A model generated the notes under the pieces. That model worked only from the letters and a program-made list of their open reading frames with translations. It did no database searches and was not told where the DNA came from. A program made the translations under genes and the position numbers. A stretch of DNA of 64,000 nt from Acanthosoma haemorrhoidale (taxonomy: Eukaryota > Arthropoda > Insecta > Hemiptera > Acanthosomatidae): positions 84,775,189-84,839,188 of the forward strand of contig OV884009.1 in NCBI GenBank assembly GCA_930367205.1, in the 5' to 3' direction. This document shows, one piece after another, positions 35,041 to 45,907 of this stretch (position 1 is the first letter of the stretch; the number at the start of each line of letters is the position of its first letter).

Positions 35041-38000
35041 CGTGTGGTTAGTTAGACTAGCACGAATCCTCAGTAAATTATCCTGTTATCCTTGTTTAAA
35101 GCTTAATTAATCCAGGAACGGTCACAGGAGAACTATGGGTCTTTGTAAGTTCTGTTATTCCACTCAGTTGGCTTGAGCCTGGGGCTCGTGGTTTGCTGTA
35201 TTTTCCAGCTTTGGGAAATAGATACACAGGGTCATGCACCACGTCTTAATCATTTTCCAATATTCAGATATTTATTGCATGTGCTAGCAGCTTACCTCGG
35301 TCCGCCTTTTACCTATTTTTTCTAAAGATTAATTTTTAACATTCAGTATTTTTCCTTTACAGTATTAAGTATTTGTTTGTTGAGTAAGTTATATTGTTGA
35401 GGATTTATATTTTTTTTGCAATTTGTTGTCGGGGACATTAGTATCACATGAATACGTGTGCTAAAAAACAGATAATTGTTGTTAGAGGTTATTTTAGCCT
35501 ATGAACTGCTAGAGAGACCAATTCTCTTTTTGTTCTCAAGACTCCAGCGAGTATTGGAAAAATTATATGGACGAAATAATTTTTTTTAAAAAAAGCTTGA
35601 GCAATGTTTATGTTTAACTATTAACATTCTGGAGAAGGTTTAAAAATCTCAATGATATTGACAGAAGAGGCTGCACAAAGAGGTAGAGATAAAGATACCA
35701 AATATAATAAAAAAAATTCAAAACTGCGTTTTCGTAGATCGTTAATGAAACCTTTTATTCCCTCGTTGTGTGCGGTAGAAAGCGAATTCCACCGTAAACT
35801 CCAACTTAGGTTATTAAATACTGACACTTAAAATTATACTAAAAGGTAATTGTGATGTGATCCATCACGCTATTAAAGGATTCGTTACGGGCACAAAAAC
35901 GGTTTTAATTAATTTTAGTAATTATAGTTCACTTAAGTCCCGACGCATTTCATAATTTTTTTATCAGGACGTGTAGATATTTTATTTAATTTTATAGTTG
36001 ATATGATTTATATTTTTGAATGATCTCGTATTATTTTTTAGCACAAATCGAACTACCATGCAAAATATCATGCTACTAAAAAACCCTAGTGAGTTATAGT
36101 TGCACGGTGTTAGTGGCAGTTTCCATGACTTATACCAATAAAAAAAATTATATATTGTTAATCTGAACGATATTTATATATAATAGGTTTAATAATTTAT
36201 TAATGACGTTATATTTTTCATGTATTTCCAATATAAAATGAGACATTCAGAAAAAATTACCAAAAGTAAAAAACTAAAAAAAGGACATTAGTAAAAAAGG
36301 TTGCTTGGAAGTTAATCAGAGATATATTGGTACGTTTGAAGAGCAGAACTTTGTTTGCTCAACTACAAACGATATTATTAAATTGACCGACCAGCAGGAA
36401 ATACAATATTGTCTTGTAGATGTTTATTCTCCAACAAGAAATAAGACGCGGGAAGAAGATGCGGGAAGTGTGAAGATGACTTTTTTTGATCAGGGCATGG
36501 CAACAACAAGGATTCAACATTAAATCATTTTCATTCAAGAAGCAACATTGATGCTTGAATATGACATTTTGATGGTGTGTACTCGTACTGTTTCATTAGA
36601 GATGTCAAATAGGAATAAGTTGATGAGCTTGTTGGAAGAACAATAAAATAAAATCGATGGGCTTGATCGTTTCAATCATGGATAGGTGGTGGAATGAGGT
36701 TCGTTTAGCGTAGGTAGGGCCTCGCTGTGGTGGAACAGGTCGTTAAACTGTTGTATGGAGGCAATGAGTTTGCTCTTGCTGACAAACACAAGTCACAGCT
36801 CGCTAAACAAGTTACGAGCCGACAGATTCCCAATTCCACGCTTTATTGTTTTCCAGTGGCCTCTTGGACGGAATCGCTAATTTATATTTATGTATGTATA
36901 TTTGCTTCTATTACGGCTTCGCTGTTCCTGGGAAATGCAAGGAATGTTTCAAACATAATCAAAAGTTTTGTAGGACGTTATCGCAACTAGTTCCGATTGA
37001 CTTAGAACTGATTATTATTCTGTCATGGTTTCAGGTTTGGTGAAATCTATTTTCGATGCTTGACAATCGTTATTTAATCCCAATTGACCTGAGTATAGTC
37101 GTGTTTGGCACAGGCCTGGATCGTCTACATATTTGATGCACAATAAAATAAAAATGCAATCTCAATGATCAAATGGTTGACGCATGCCTCTTTGATTAAT
37201 TAGTTTCTTTATTTTATTAGCACTTCTTCTGGCTAAACGAAGGTCGAGATTAAACAAATCTCTGAAGATAAAATTCATTTATTTTTTTTAATGATTACTA
37301 ATAGGTCAAACCAAAAACCTCTGTTTTGTTTTTTGTCGTGAGTGGCATACTCCCTCATTCCAAAAAAAACATTCCTGGAATCTTTATATTTTCTTAAAAG
37401 TCCGGTGAATTCGCCAAAAAACTTCTTATACAACGGCATGATTTTTTCATCCTTTGATTATTTGAGCACCATCGTGGTGGACCACGTTCACCGAAGGTTG
37501 CCTTTCTACAGATTGTCCCCATTTTTTTACATGTTTTCATGCTCTCGTATATGTTTGTCTTGTTCGTTAGTGTATGAAGAAACTTAAGAAAGTTAAAAAT
37601 TTATAGCTCATGTTTAACTACCATCCTACAAACAGAAAAAGTAGTAAATGACCCAGCGCAAAAATGGTGTAATCAATTTGAAACACCATGAAAATTATAC
37701 TGTGATGACAGGATGGCAACCCTCAAAATTCAGGATTGAATTGGAGATAAACTTTGGCAGAAAAACTATTTAAGAACGCGTTTGGGTGGGATAAATAAAT
37801 CTACCACATATCCTTGTTATTTATTTATTAAAATGATTAACGAGTTTCTTTTTTTTTTTTTCTATAGGTTTCTCGTTTCATTAGTTTCGGTTTCGACCTG
37901 TCTCACTTACTACATTAACCAACAATGGACAAAAACCTGAATTATGACTTTTTAAAAATTTAATTTGTAACCCTATAGTTACATTGAGAAACTGTTATAG

Positions 38001-38844
38001 GAATTAGAATCGTATAAAAACATTAAAGAATATTTTTGTTTTAATCAACAAACGCAAGTGTAGGATTGTCAACATGGTGGCGTTCTCAAAATCCGTTCTA
38101 TACCAATAATCCTCTTTGGTTGAAAATTAAAAAAAATACATTTGAATAACACACAAATATTAATAAACAAAACAAAAAATATATATTTGAAAAATTACGA
38201 CTGACAGTAAATACGTGTATCATTGCATAAATTGTTGATTCATGGCACGAGGTGATTTCATCATTCTCGATTCCCATAAGGTCAAATGTCAGAAGAAGTA
38301 TTAGAGTGAAGGCATTATGATATTCAGCGTGTTTGCAAATAAAGATATTATAAGATTGTTTCTTTTTGCATCTGGCCCTGAGCTTTATTTAATCTATAAT
38401 TATTATTAATTATATGATTAATCACCTTTGACTTGAATTTTATATATTGCTACAGATATATGTACTCGTAAAAATACAGGAATTCTGTTCCCCTCAATCT
38501 CTTTTGGGTGATATAAGCCAATGCTGTTAAGCGGGGTCTGCTGTGGCCTTATCCTGAGTTAGACCCACGTCAGCCGTGATATAAAAGAAGAAAGGGTTGG
38601 TTAGTTAAGAGAAAGTGGATCCTGCAAATCGGCCATCAGTTCCCCCGGGCTGCTTATTAGGAAATATATTTATGCATAACACTCCATCTTGGTCCTGCCC
38701 TAGCTAAGTAAGTGATAAATCATCACATGTTCACCCTGCGTAATCTCCCGTAGCGTTTCGAACCAAATGGGAAAACAATTAAATCTCATAATTTATTCTC
38801 TATTGACCATAAATGTTTCACTCGTGTTTTTTTTTTTTATATAT
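35041..38844. other. Long A/T-rich stretch, no supported gene
   Basis: Open frames at 36305-36523, 36727-36990 and 37342-37587 (+) and 35621-35827 (minus) have ordinary composition but no known motif. A GC-richer patch at 38510-38760 contains GGGTCT/AGACCC arms. A tRNA D-arm-like CTCAGTTGGCTTGAGCC occurs at 35162-35178 without a convincing T-arm. Confidence 0.35.
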
Positions 38845-38960
38845 AAATCTTTATTTGAAGAAAATTACAATGTGCTCTAAAAGGTCAATATTTAATTGCC
38901 ATAAAAGATCGCATTAATAAAATATTTAAAACTTGCATTTGCTCTCTTATTCATATTTTA
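38845..38960 (-). repeat. LINE family A-like 3' end, diverged
   Basis: ATCTTTATTTGAAGAAAATT then ACAATGTGCTCTAAAAGGTC, followed by GATCGCATTAATAAAATATT and CTCTTATTCAT, keeps the order of the family 3' end with many substitutions. Confidence 0.5.
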
Positions 38961-39104
38961 TTTATACCCACTGCTAATACTTGTACTATTTCCCTTCTAC
39001 CGTTTGGTGTCAAGGATTTGCACAACAGGGGGCTCATTTTACGGCCAGACGCCTTTTGTTTGGCCTGATCCCAAACTTTTGACGCCTTTTTTATTCTTTT
39101 CGAA

Positions 39105-39543
39105 AAATATCTTTATGCGAAAAAAATGACAATTTGCCCCAATAGGGCAATGGGTGATTGCGATAAATGATCTCATATATACAATATTACGTTTACTCTG
39201 TCATTCTTACTGTACTTAAATATAGACACACACAATTTAGACATATTTACAAAACCCAGGAATTCACCAATATCACCTACCACCTCTCCAGAAAAGCAGA
39301 AGGATACAGGGACCAAAGAGATTCCGTTGCTCCTGCAAGAATTGCCTCTCCAATCTTCGAGGAGTATTGCAGGGATGTGTATAGAATAACAATCTATCAG
39401 GATTAGGATGTGTTGATAATTTTGTAAGGAATATGTTCAAGCGTAGTGGGTATATTAAGGTCAGTGTGTAGGGTTTAGTTGGATGCCTAGAATGGAGCAT
39501 TTACAATTGTCCTAAGGACTTTGGATTGAAAAGACTGGATACC
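39105..39543 (-). pseudogene. LINE family A-like copy, diverged, 3' UTR and ORF2 C-terminus
   Basis: The 3' tail on + reads ATATCTTTATGCGAAAAAAA, then GACAATTTGCCCCAATAGGG and CAATGGGTGATTGCGATAAA followed by TGATCTCAT. On the minus strand the coding part retains the outline of FNPKSLG (for FQSKVLR), HPTKPYTLTLIYPL, LSTHPNPDRLLFYTHPCNTP and RRLERQF, comparable with LSNHPNPVAQSLHCATHPYNP and RRRLKRQW in the best copy. It is 5'-truncated at about 39543. Divergence is higher than for the copies at 13303 and 23596, so it is an older insertion. Confidence 0.65.
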
Positions 39544-42500
39544 TTCGGAAGAGGACTGGTGGCCAGGATTTACGTCGTAAGGTAAAAGGAACGTGAGTGC
39601 GCTTAAGGTTCGTTTTCGCTCTAACTGTCCGCAGTAGTGGTTAGCAGTTAACCATTGCTTCAAGGAAATCTACGGGTAATTTTTATCAATTAATGATCAA
39701 AGACTAATCTGAAATGGGATCGTGACCTGGTCAGGACAGACACTAAGACTAGGACAGACACCACACTTATCACAACGGGTGAAAACACCTTGGTGTCTGG
39801 TTTTGACAAAACCAACAAAACCTTTAAAAAACCAAACAAAATTAAATCCGAAAAAAAACTACGATTTTGACCAAAAACTTTTTTAATTTGTAAAACTTTA
39901 AAACATCAGCAAACGAATTATATTTGAAGCATCATACTAAACAGCCTCTTGGAGACAAATAATGGCATATGTAATAATTAATTAGATGAGATAAGAATAT
40001 TTACAATTCGTAAACTCCAGAGAACCGGTCTGCGCTGTGAGGGTTGTGCAGTCCTCTGTCCCCAATTCAAGAGGAGTAATTAAATATAAATCTTGCAGGT
40101 ACTTGAGGCATTCCTCCCGTCCCATCCAATTAATGGCTAGTCAGTCTGGAAGCCTGCCTGCAACGGGCAACTTGTGCTCTTGCTTCCCACTCCGCTCCTC
40201 TCATTTCACAATTATTCCTAGAGCAGTTTAAGCTAAATGTCCAAACTAAGATAGTAAGAGCTTATTGTATTAAAATATATTAATAAAATAAAGTTATTTT
40301 AAATTAAAAAATACTGTCGAAGATACTCGTGGGGCTCTGGTTGAAATTCTTAAAAATGATTCTGAAGCTAATGAGAAGAACCGTTCCTAGGAGCTTTTAC
40401 AGCCTGGGACGGCGCCCAATTTACCATACTTTACTAGTCAGTCATATTGAAGAGTGGTTATTAGCAATTACTAAACATAGAGATAGAACATAATAAATAA
40501 ATAAACATTGCTTTAGTTAAACAGACTGTACACATAATTATAAAATGTAAGCGTATTTATGTATTTATTTTCCTTGCCTTTTTATATGAAAAGTCTTGAA
40601 TGGCATTGTCAATCCTAATTTTAAATGGCAACCAAAAATATACCAGTTTGTATTTAATATCACGTTTCCTTTTGACATTTCTCAAACAAGCGCCCCTTTA
40701 AAAAATACTTACTTGATCAGTTTTAAATTTTACCACCAGGCCATCTACATGTACGAGTATCTAGTACAAAAATGTCGACGTCGAGTCAAGCCGCCGGGGT
40801 CAACATGTATTTTTGTTAATTGTACTTATTATAATCACCCATTCTGTTTATTAAAAAATTATTATAAAATTTAGAAATATAATAATATAAACAACGGCAC
40901 CCCCCCCCACTTCCCTCCCCCAGGTAAGCTACTGCTACTGGGAATCTTTATGTAAGTTCACTATGTTTTATTCGATAAACCATCTTGGTCACTGAAAATC
41001 GTCTTTTCAGCCAATACAAAAACTGCAAATAACTAAACTTTATGCTATGAAAAAAACTATTGAAGTCGGCTCGAATGTCATAAAATACTCATTTGTATTG
41101 TTGAAATCTTTAGTTTTGTAATATCTTTAAAATCCTTTCTTCTATACCTTCTGTAATCCTTAACTACGAAAAAAACTTGACTTCATTTGTCCCTTCATTC
41201 TTCCATGCCATTTAGTCATCCTGTGGAGGGGGGCGCTAAGATTTTACTGCTAGTTCCCCACTACTCAGAGGCATACTCTTGGCGAACGGACACTAGTTTA
41301 AATTTTAATTATTTTTCATTTACGTTCAATAAATTTTCCATATTATAATTTTTAATCTTTTACAGTAATGGTGCCAATTGAATCAGGTCCACGCATAAAA
41401 TATTAATCACGTCAATATAGACACAAATTTTACTAATTTCATTATGTATTTATTATCCCAATATTTTTATTTGATAAATTGTATCTCATAACATTCCAAA
41501 CTATCCAACACCAACAGCGCAAATATAAACAAAGAAAAAGCAGTTAAGATGACTTCCCTTATTTGCAATTCGAATAGCATTTGAAAATAAAAGGTTAAGT
41601 ACACATGCTGTCTTTCCAGTACTAAAAATTAAAAGGAAGAGCTGAACAAATCGAGTTAATGAAATTAAACCACAAATTAATATAATTGTAAACTACAGAC
41701 AAGTCCCCTATGAATCAATCTAGAGCCTCTGCCGTCGGGCTCGGCAAATAACTGTGGACACACTGCTTTGGTTCTGATTGTTGTAATGTGCTTACCTCTT
41801 CAGTTGTTAAATCCAATATGGGAATCTAAATTCAAGTCGGGATCCAGGGCTTTGCGGGTACAGCCTTTGATGCAATAATGCACAAGCTCACTGTGTACCG
41901 CAAAGCGCAGGTAGATAATCCTTCATTAGAGAAATTACCTGTAGCTACCCCAACATCCAGTTATAACTAATGCTATGACAATATCTGTCGCTATGATCAA
42001 AGCAGCACCGAAGTACCCTTCTTAGAAGCAGGTATTGCAGAGAAGCCTAGCTTAAGCTCTTTAAATTCAGACTGTCACGAGATATTATCATAGTCAAAGT
42101 AAAGGGCGAAACTGATATCTTACAACACTCTTGATTATACTTTATATTTTGTGTTTTTATTCAATGACGAAAAGTGTGTTAGATTAAAAAAAAAAACAGT
42201 TTAAATCACAAAAATTATTAATACAGTCACTGACATCGTGTTTGCAACATTAACTTAACCTGTGATTTTTTCAGAAGCATGATATTTTGGATTCTACTTC
42301 CAATTGGTGCCTCAGGATAAAGGATAAAGATAAAAGGAATCCCTCCCTCCCAAAAAAAATTTATTATTAATTAAAAATTTACTTATTAATTAATAAATAG
42401 TTTCCTATGTCACTAAGCACGGTGTCAAATTATAGATCTTGACGTATTATACGTATACGTGACAGTTTCCAATTTTAATTAAGTAGGCAATTACGCTATG

Positions 42501-43389
42501 GTTCATTGGACGGAAAGTGACTAGAATGAAATAGTTGACATTTATTTGGCACTTCCCAAAGCAATATTTTGGACATTCGGGTGTATTCATTTGATTAGAC
42601 CAGAGAAAATTAAAATTCTGAATTTGCAAAAATTATAGCATTAACAAGCATAAGAACAGAGGTTAGGGAAATCAAATCTGTCAGTAAAAAACGGATAACA
42701 GACATCAAAATATTTTAATTAAGTTGCGTAAATATTTTTTTTTCTATTTGTATGTACATGTGTACATTTTGAAAATAAAAATATATTTGCAAGTTGAAAA
42801 TTGGTGTTTTTACTTTATTTTCATCAAAGTTAGGCATCAAAAGCGTGTTTTTTGATTATCTAGGAGTACTCTCCCTGTCATTATCCCGGTAAGGTTTTAT
42901 ATACTAAGTTCAAATTTTAGTCATAAAAAAATATTCAATAAAATTAAAGAACCATGTAAGGGTACCGATCCTTGGATCGACTAATCTTTTAGGTGACTCT
43001 TATATTCTAAAGAGATCTCACTACTTTTATGGGCCTAATACGCAATGTTGGAAAAACAACTACCTATTTCCTAAAAGAGTGTGTTGAAAAAAAAAACCTT
43101 TTTTGGTACTAGGGGAACTATTTGGGAAAATAATAAAAGAAGTGGTATAAAATGAATAAGTCCCTGAAGGGACTAGGGGAGGAGCGATGTCGGATAGGAC
43201 GTCATTTCTGCCGCGTCACTGACTCGCCAATAGTGACCGACATCTCAGATCTCTCCCTCAGTCGTGGTTTACTGGCATCGGCAAATATATAGGGAATGCT
43301 GTACGTCACAGGATCATTGAGCTTCCAGCTTTTTCTTTTTTACTGTACTGCATCACGATTGCCGAGCCTCAAATCAGGGGCACTGCTTT
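39544..43389. other. Long spacer, no supported gene
   Basis: At 40310-40401 a + frame reads TVEDTRGALVEILKNDSEAN and then EKNRS before a stop; it looks protein-like but lacks a start or splice signal. A C tract lies at 40900. A TATAAAA sits at 43145-43151, followed by a 16-bp hairpin AGTCCCTGAAGGGACT (43159-43174), in a GC-richer island reaching 43400. The rest is A/T-rich. Confidence 0.35.
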
Positions 43390-43470
43390 CGCCGGTTTGT
43401 CAATGGAATCAAAAAAGATTCAGTCGATCAGAAATTCCAAATATTCCACATCACCAATTATGGTGATTGG
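43390..43470 (+). repeat. Dispersed repeat, second copy of 3005-3150
   Basis: GATTCAGTCGATCAGAAATT then ATATTCCACATCA and GATT align with GGTTCAATCGATCTGAAAAT, ATATTCCACCTCA and GATT near 3089-3152. The two are in the same orientation. Confidence 0.45.
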
Positions 43471-43599
43471 ATTTCGGTAAATACAGTCACAGTAAGTGTG
43501 AAAAACAAAGATAAATGTAAAATAAAGTCGAGTCCATTTTTCTAGCATTTAGGCTGTCTCTAAGGGACTAGAGCTCTTTTATTTAAGGTTTAAAATTAT

Positions 43600-43670
43600 T
43601 ATCCAATCCTTTCAATCAAAAGTCCCGAGAACAATAGTAAATGCCCCTTATTACGTCAGCAACAAAACCC
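43600..43670 (+). pseudogene. LINE family A internal fragment, 71 bp
   Basis: TATCCAATCCTTTCAATCAA, then a stretch encoding KVPRTIVNAPYYVSNKT, matches the ORF2 C-terminal part of the family. It stops exactly at a run of ten T (43671-43680), with no 3' region of the element. Confidence 0.8.
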
Positions 43671-43680
43671 TTTTTTTTTT

Positions 43681-43920
43681 CCCATGCTTGAGAGCGGCAA
43701 AACAAAAATAATTTCAAAGGTATTCAAAAAAGGTCTTTGTGTGCTGCCTATAGAAATTATGAGTTATCCAAAAAAAAATTATTTGATGAACTTGACAGTC
43801 TGTTAACAAAAGCTTTTACAAATAATTATAATAAAAAATAGTACTTTTTAAAGATTTATAACACTTATACGTATCCATTACATACTGGGCTAACATAAAT
43901 ATATATAGCCAGAAATATAT
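43681..43920. other. A/T-rich spacer
   Basis: Nothing recognised. Confidence 0.4.
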
Positions 43921-44445
43921 CTATCTGGCTGTGGCTGAGGTGAGGAATAGCGTGATTTTACTGATCTTTTTCAGATTTTCCTTTGTCTTCTTGGCATCTC
44001 GTGGTACCCTGCTGGTTCCAATCAATGAGTATTTTTTTTCTTTCTGCAATCTGACTTCCTGAAGGACTCGCATTTTCTCCAATGGTTTCGTTAAGCTATA
44101 GCTCAAAGGTTCTGTAGCACAATAGTGATTGGCTTGGCATACAGCAGTAAACATTTGTACAATAATCCTCGTCAGTAGCTATAGGCCCCTCTGCACAATA
44201 GCCCGACAGTTGGTGGGGACAGGAAGATATCCACTGCGCACCCTTGTTTGCGCAGAATGGCTCTCTTTGGTATGGGAACAAAAACTGCTACCAGAGCCAA
44301 CTCTTGCCAACACCAGAAAAAGTCGGCAATGCAAGCCAGCCCTCACTCTACATATTGGCTCAATATATTGCTTGCACCCACTGTAGTTCCCAGAAATTGG
44401 TAGCACTTTGAAGCACCTTGGTATTTTTTTTTCCCATTCAATCAT
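43921..44445 (-). other. Overlapping unassigned open frames, Cys-rich
   Basis: Three minus-strand frames overlap: 44179-44445, 44096-44281 (CANKGAQWISSCPHQLSGYC, then AEGPIATDEDYCTNVYCC) and 43921-44154 (KMRVLQEVRLQKEKKYSLIG, then TSRVPRDAKKTKENLKKI). The base composition is closer to coding DNA than the flanks. They could be exons, a frameshifted pseudogene or transposon debris. No domain is recognised and no splice pair is defended. Confidence 0.25.
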
Positions 44446-44450
44446 ATTAT

Positions 44451-44579
44451 CATGATCAATTCTGCCTTATTGGGAAATAAGTAATTGTGATAAGTGTTCT
44501 CCATATTTACAATTTTCATTCACTCGCTCATTCATAGAGTATGTACATACAGCCCAGAGACCTCCCAAATCCATATTGA
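44451..44579 (-). repeat. LINE family A 3' end (short copy)
   Basis: Reads CATGATCAATTCTGCCTTAT, then GGGAAATAAGTAATTGTGAT and CATTCACTCGCTCATTCATA. It continues to the GC-richer block ACAGCCCAGAGACCTCCCAA, where it is truncated. Confidence 0.85.
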
Positions 44580-45833
44580 AAGAGTTTTTTATTAAAAATT
44601 AACCATATCTGCCTCATTTCACACACCGGATCCAGGTTGTACCCACCCTTTCGCACGCCACCAACCCTTGGACCCCTCCTTTTCATTACTGCATAAAAAA
44701 ACCAAAAAAAAAACCCCTTACCTCTACGTCCTGTTCAAATTCAGATCAGCTAACAAATCCCGTAATACTAGATCCGACCTGCCCCCCCCCCTCGGGCCTT
44801 CTTTGACTGTTATTTTCTCATCCGTTCCCCGAACTCTTTGGAGCTCTTGGTGGATTTCCACCAATATTCGCCGCTCGTTATCTCTCTCACTTTTTGAATC
44901 CATATTTTATCAGTTCCTTATCTCCCTTCAATCTAACTATTCATATTTCGATCGTTATTGTTATTTTTGTTCATCACAAATATCATTCATTCCCTTTTTA
45001 ATCCATCCTTGCAACGTTTTACGCTCATTTTCCCTCGGTAATAATTTCTATATTTCACCTTATGTTCCTAGTTACAATTTTTAGCGAATGTCATAGACTT
45101 TAGTTCGTTTATGTTTTTTTGTTCGATATCGTATTTTTTTCCACATTTAATTCTAGCTAAGGGATGAATGATTTACTTATAGTCCTATTGGGCCAACTGC
45201 AGTTTTATTTAAGTTAAAATTTTTTTTTTAATTCTAGTATGTACGAAATAGGCGCGTAATTGCACATTATTTTCTTACTACGATTTTAGTTTATCAATTA
45301 TTTTAGCCTGTAAAACAAAATAATGATTTTGCTGACTGATCCTGAGACCTACTACTATTTTCAAATAATTTTGTCTGATCTATTATGTTCGATTTTTTAG
45401 ACGGGGGGGGGTGTAGTTGATTAGCTGATTTATCCTTTTGACAAGAACAATCTTGGGGAAGAAACCAAAGGCAGGAAGCCGATTTTAAAGTAATGACACG
45501 TAACTGATGCTACCCCCCCCCCCTATTTGGAAGTTGAGCAGTCACGTCTGCCCCAAACCATAGCCGGCAGACAGCTGGGCCCTTTGGCAAATCCACCCCC
45601 TCGACCGGGGGGAATTGTTCCCAGGTCTCCCCTTATTCCACCATTATTTATTATTACTAACATTTACAATCAAGCAGAATTTGCTACATAATGCCGAATT
45701 GTGTTGGTCACTTCTTTGTGAGTCTTTAGAAATAATCATAGCCGAAGTAGAAAGGTAAAGAAATTTTTTATTGTGGTATTTTTCTCATTACTATTGATAA
45801 TTATTAATAATTAATAGCCAAACCAAAATTTAC
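44580..45833. other. Spacer; opposing G and C tracts
   Basis: The 138-codon + frame at 44668-45084 lies in pyrimidine-rich DNA and is Ser/Pro/Phe/Leu-rich; I do not accept it as a gene. Nine G at 45403-45411 and eleven C at 45513-45523 face each other about 100 bp apart. Confidence 0.35.
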
Positions 45834-45907
45834 TGGTACGGTTGGAATTCGAACCCTGTTCTGTCATAAGTGAAGACATTTGATATCCCAATGGTGATAA
45901 AAGTACA
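45834..45907 (-). pseudogene. tRNA-like relic
   Basis: On the minus strand TATCACCATTGGGATATC resembles a D-arm / box A. GGTTCGAATTCC is a good box B about 44 bp further on, the spacing of a real tRNA gene. The end, CCGTACCA, can pair partly with an upstream GTAC. The T-stem is imperfect and the anticodon arm is not clean, so it is a decayed tRNA or the head of a SINE. Confidence 0.5.

Noticed and set aside
43145..43174. TATAAAA followed by a hairpin, as a promoter
   Set aside because: No coding sequence of any credibility lies downstream; TATA-like strings are frequent in this A/T-rich DNA.
44668..45084. 138-codon + frame
   Set aside because: It lies in pyrimidine-rich DNA, is dominated by Ser/Pro/Phe/Leu and has no recognisable domain.
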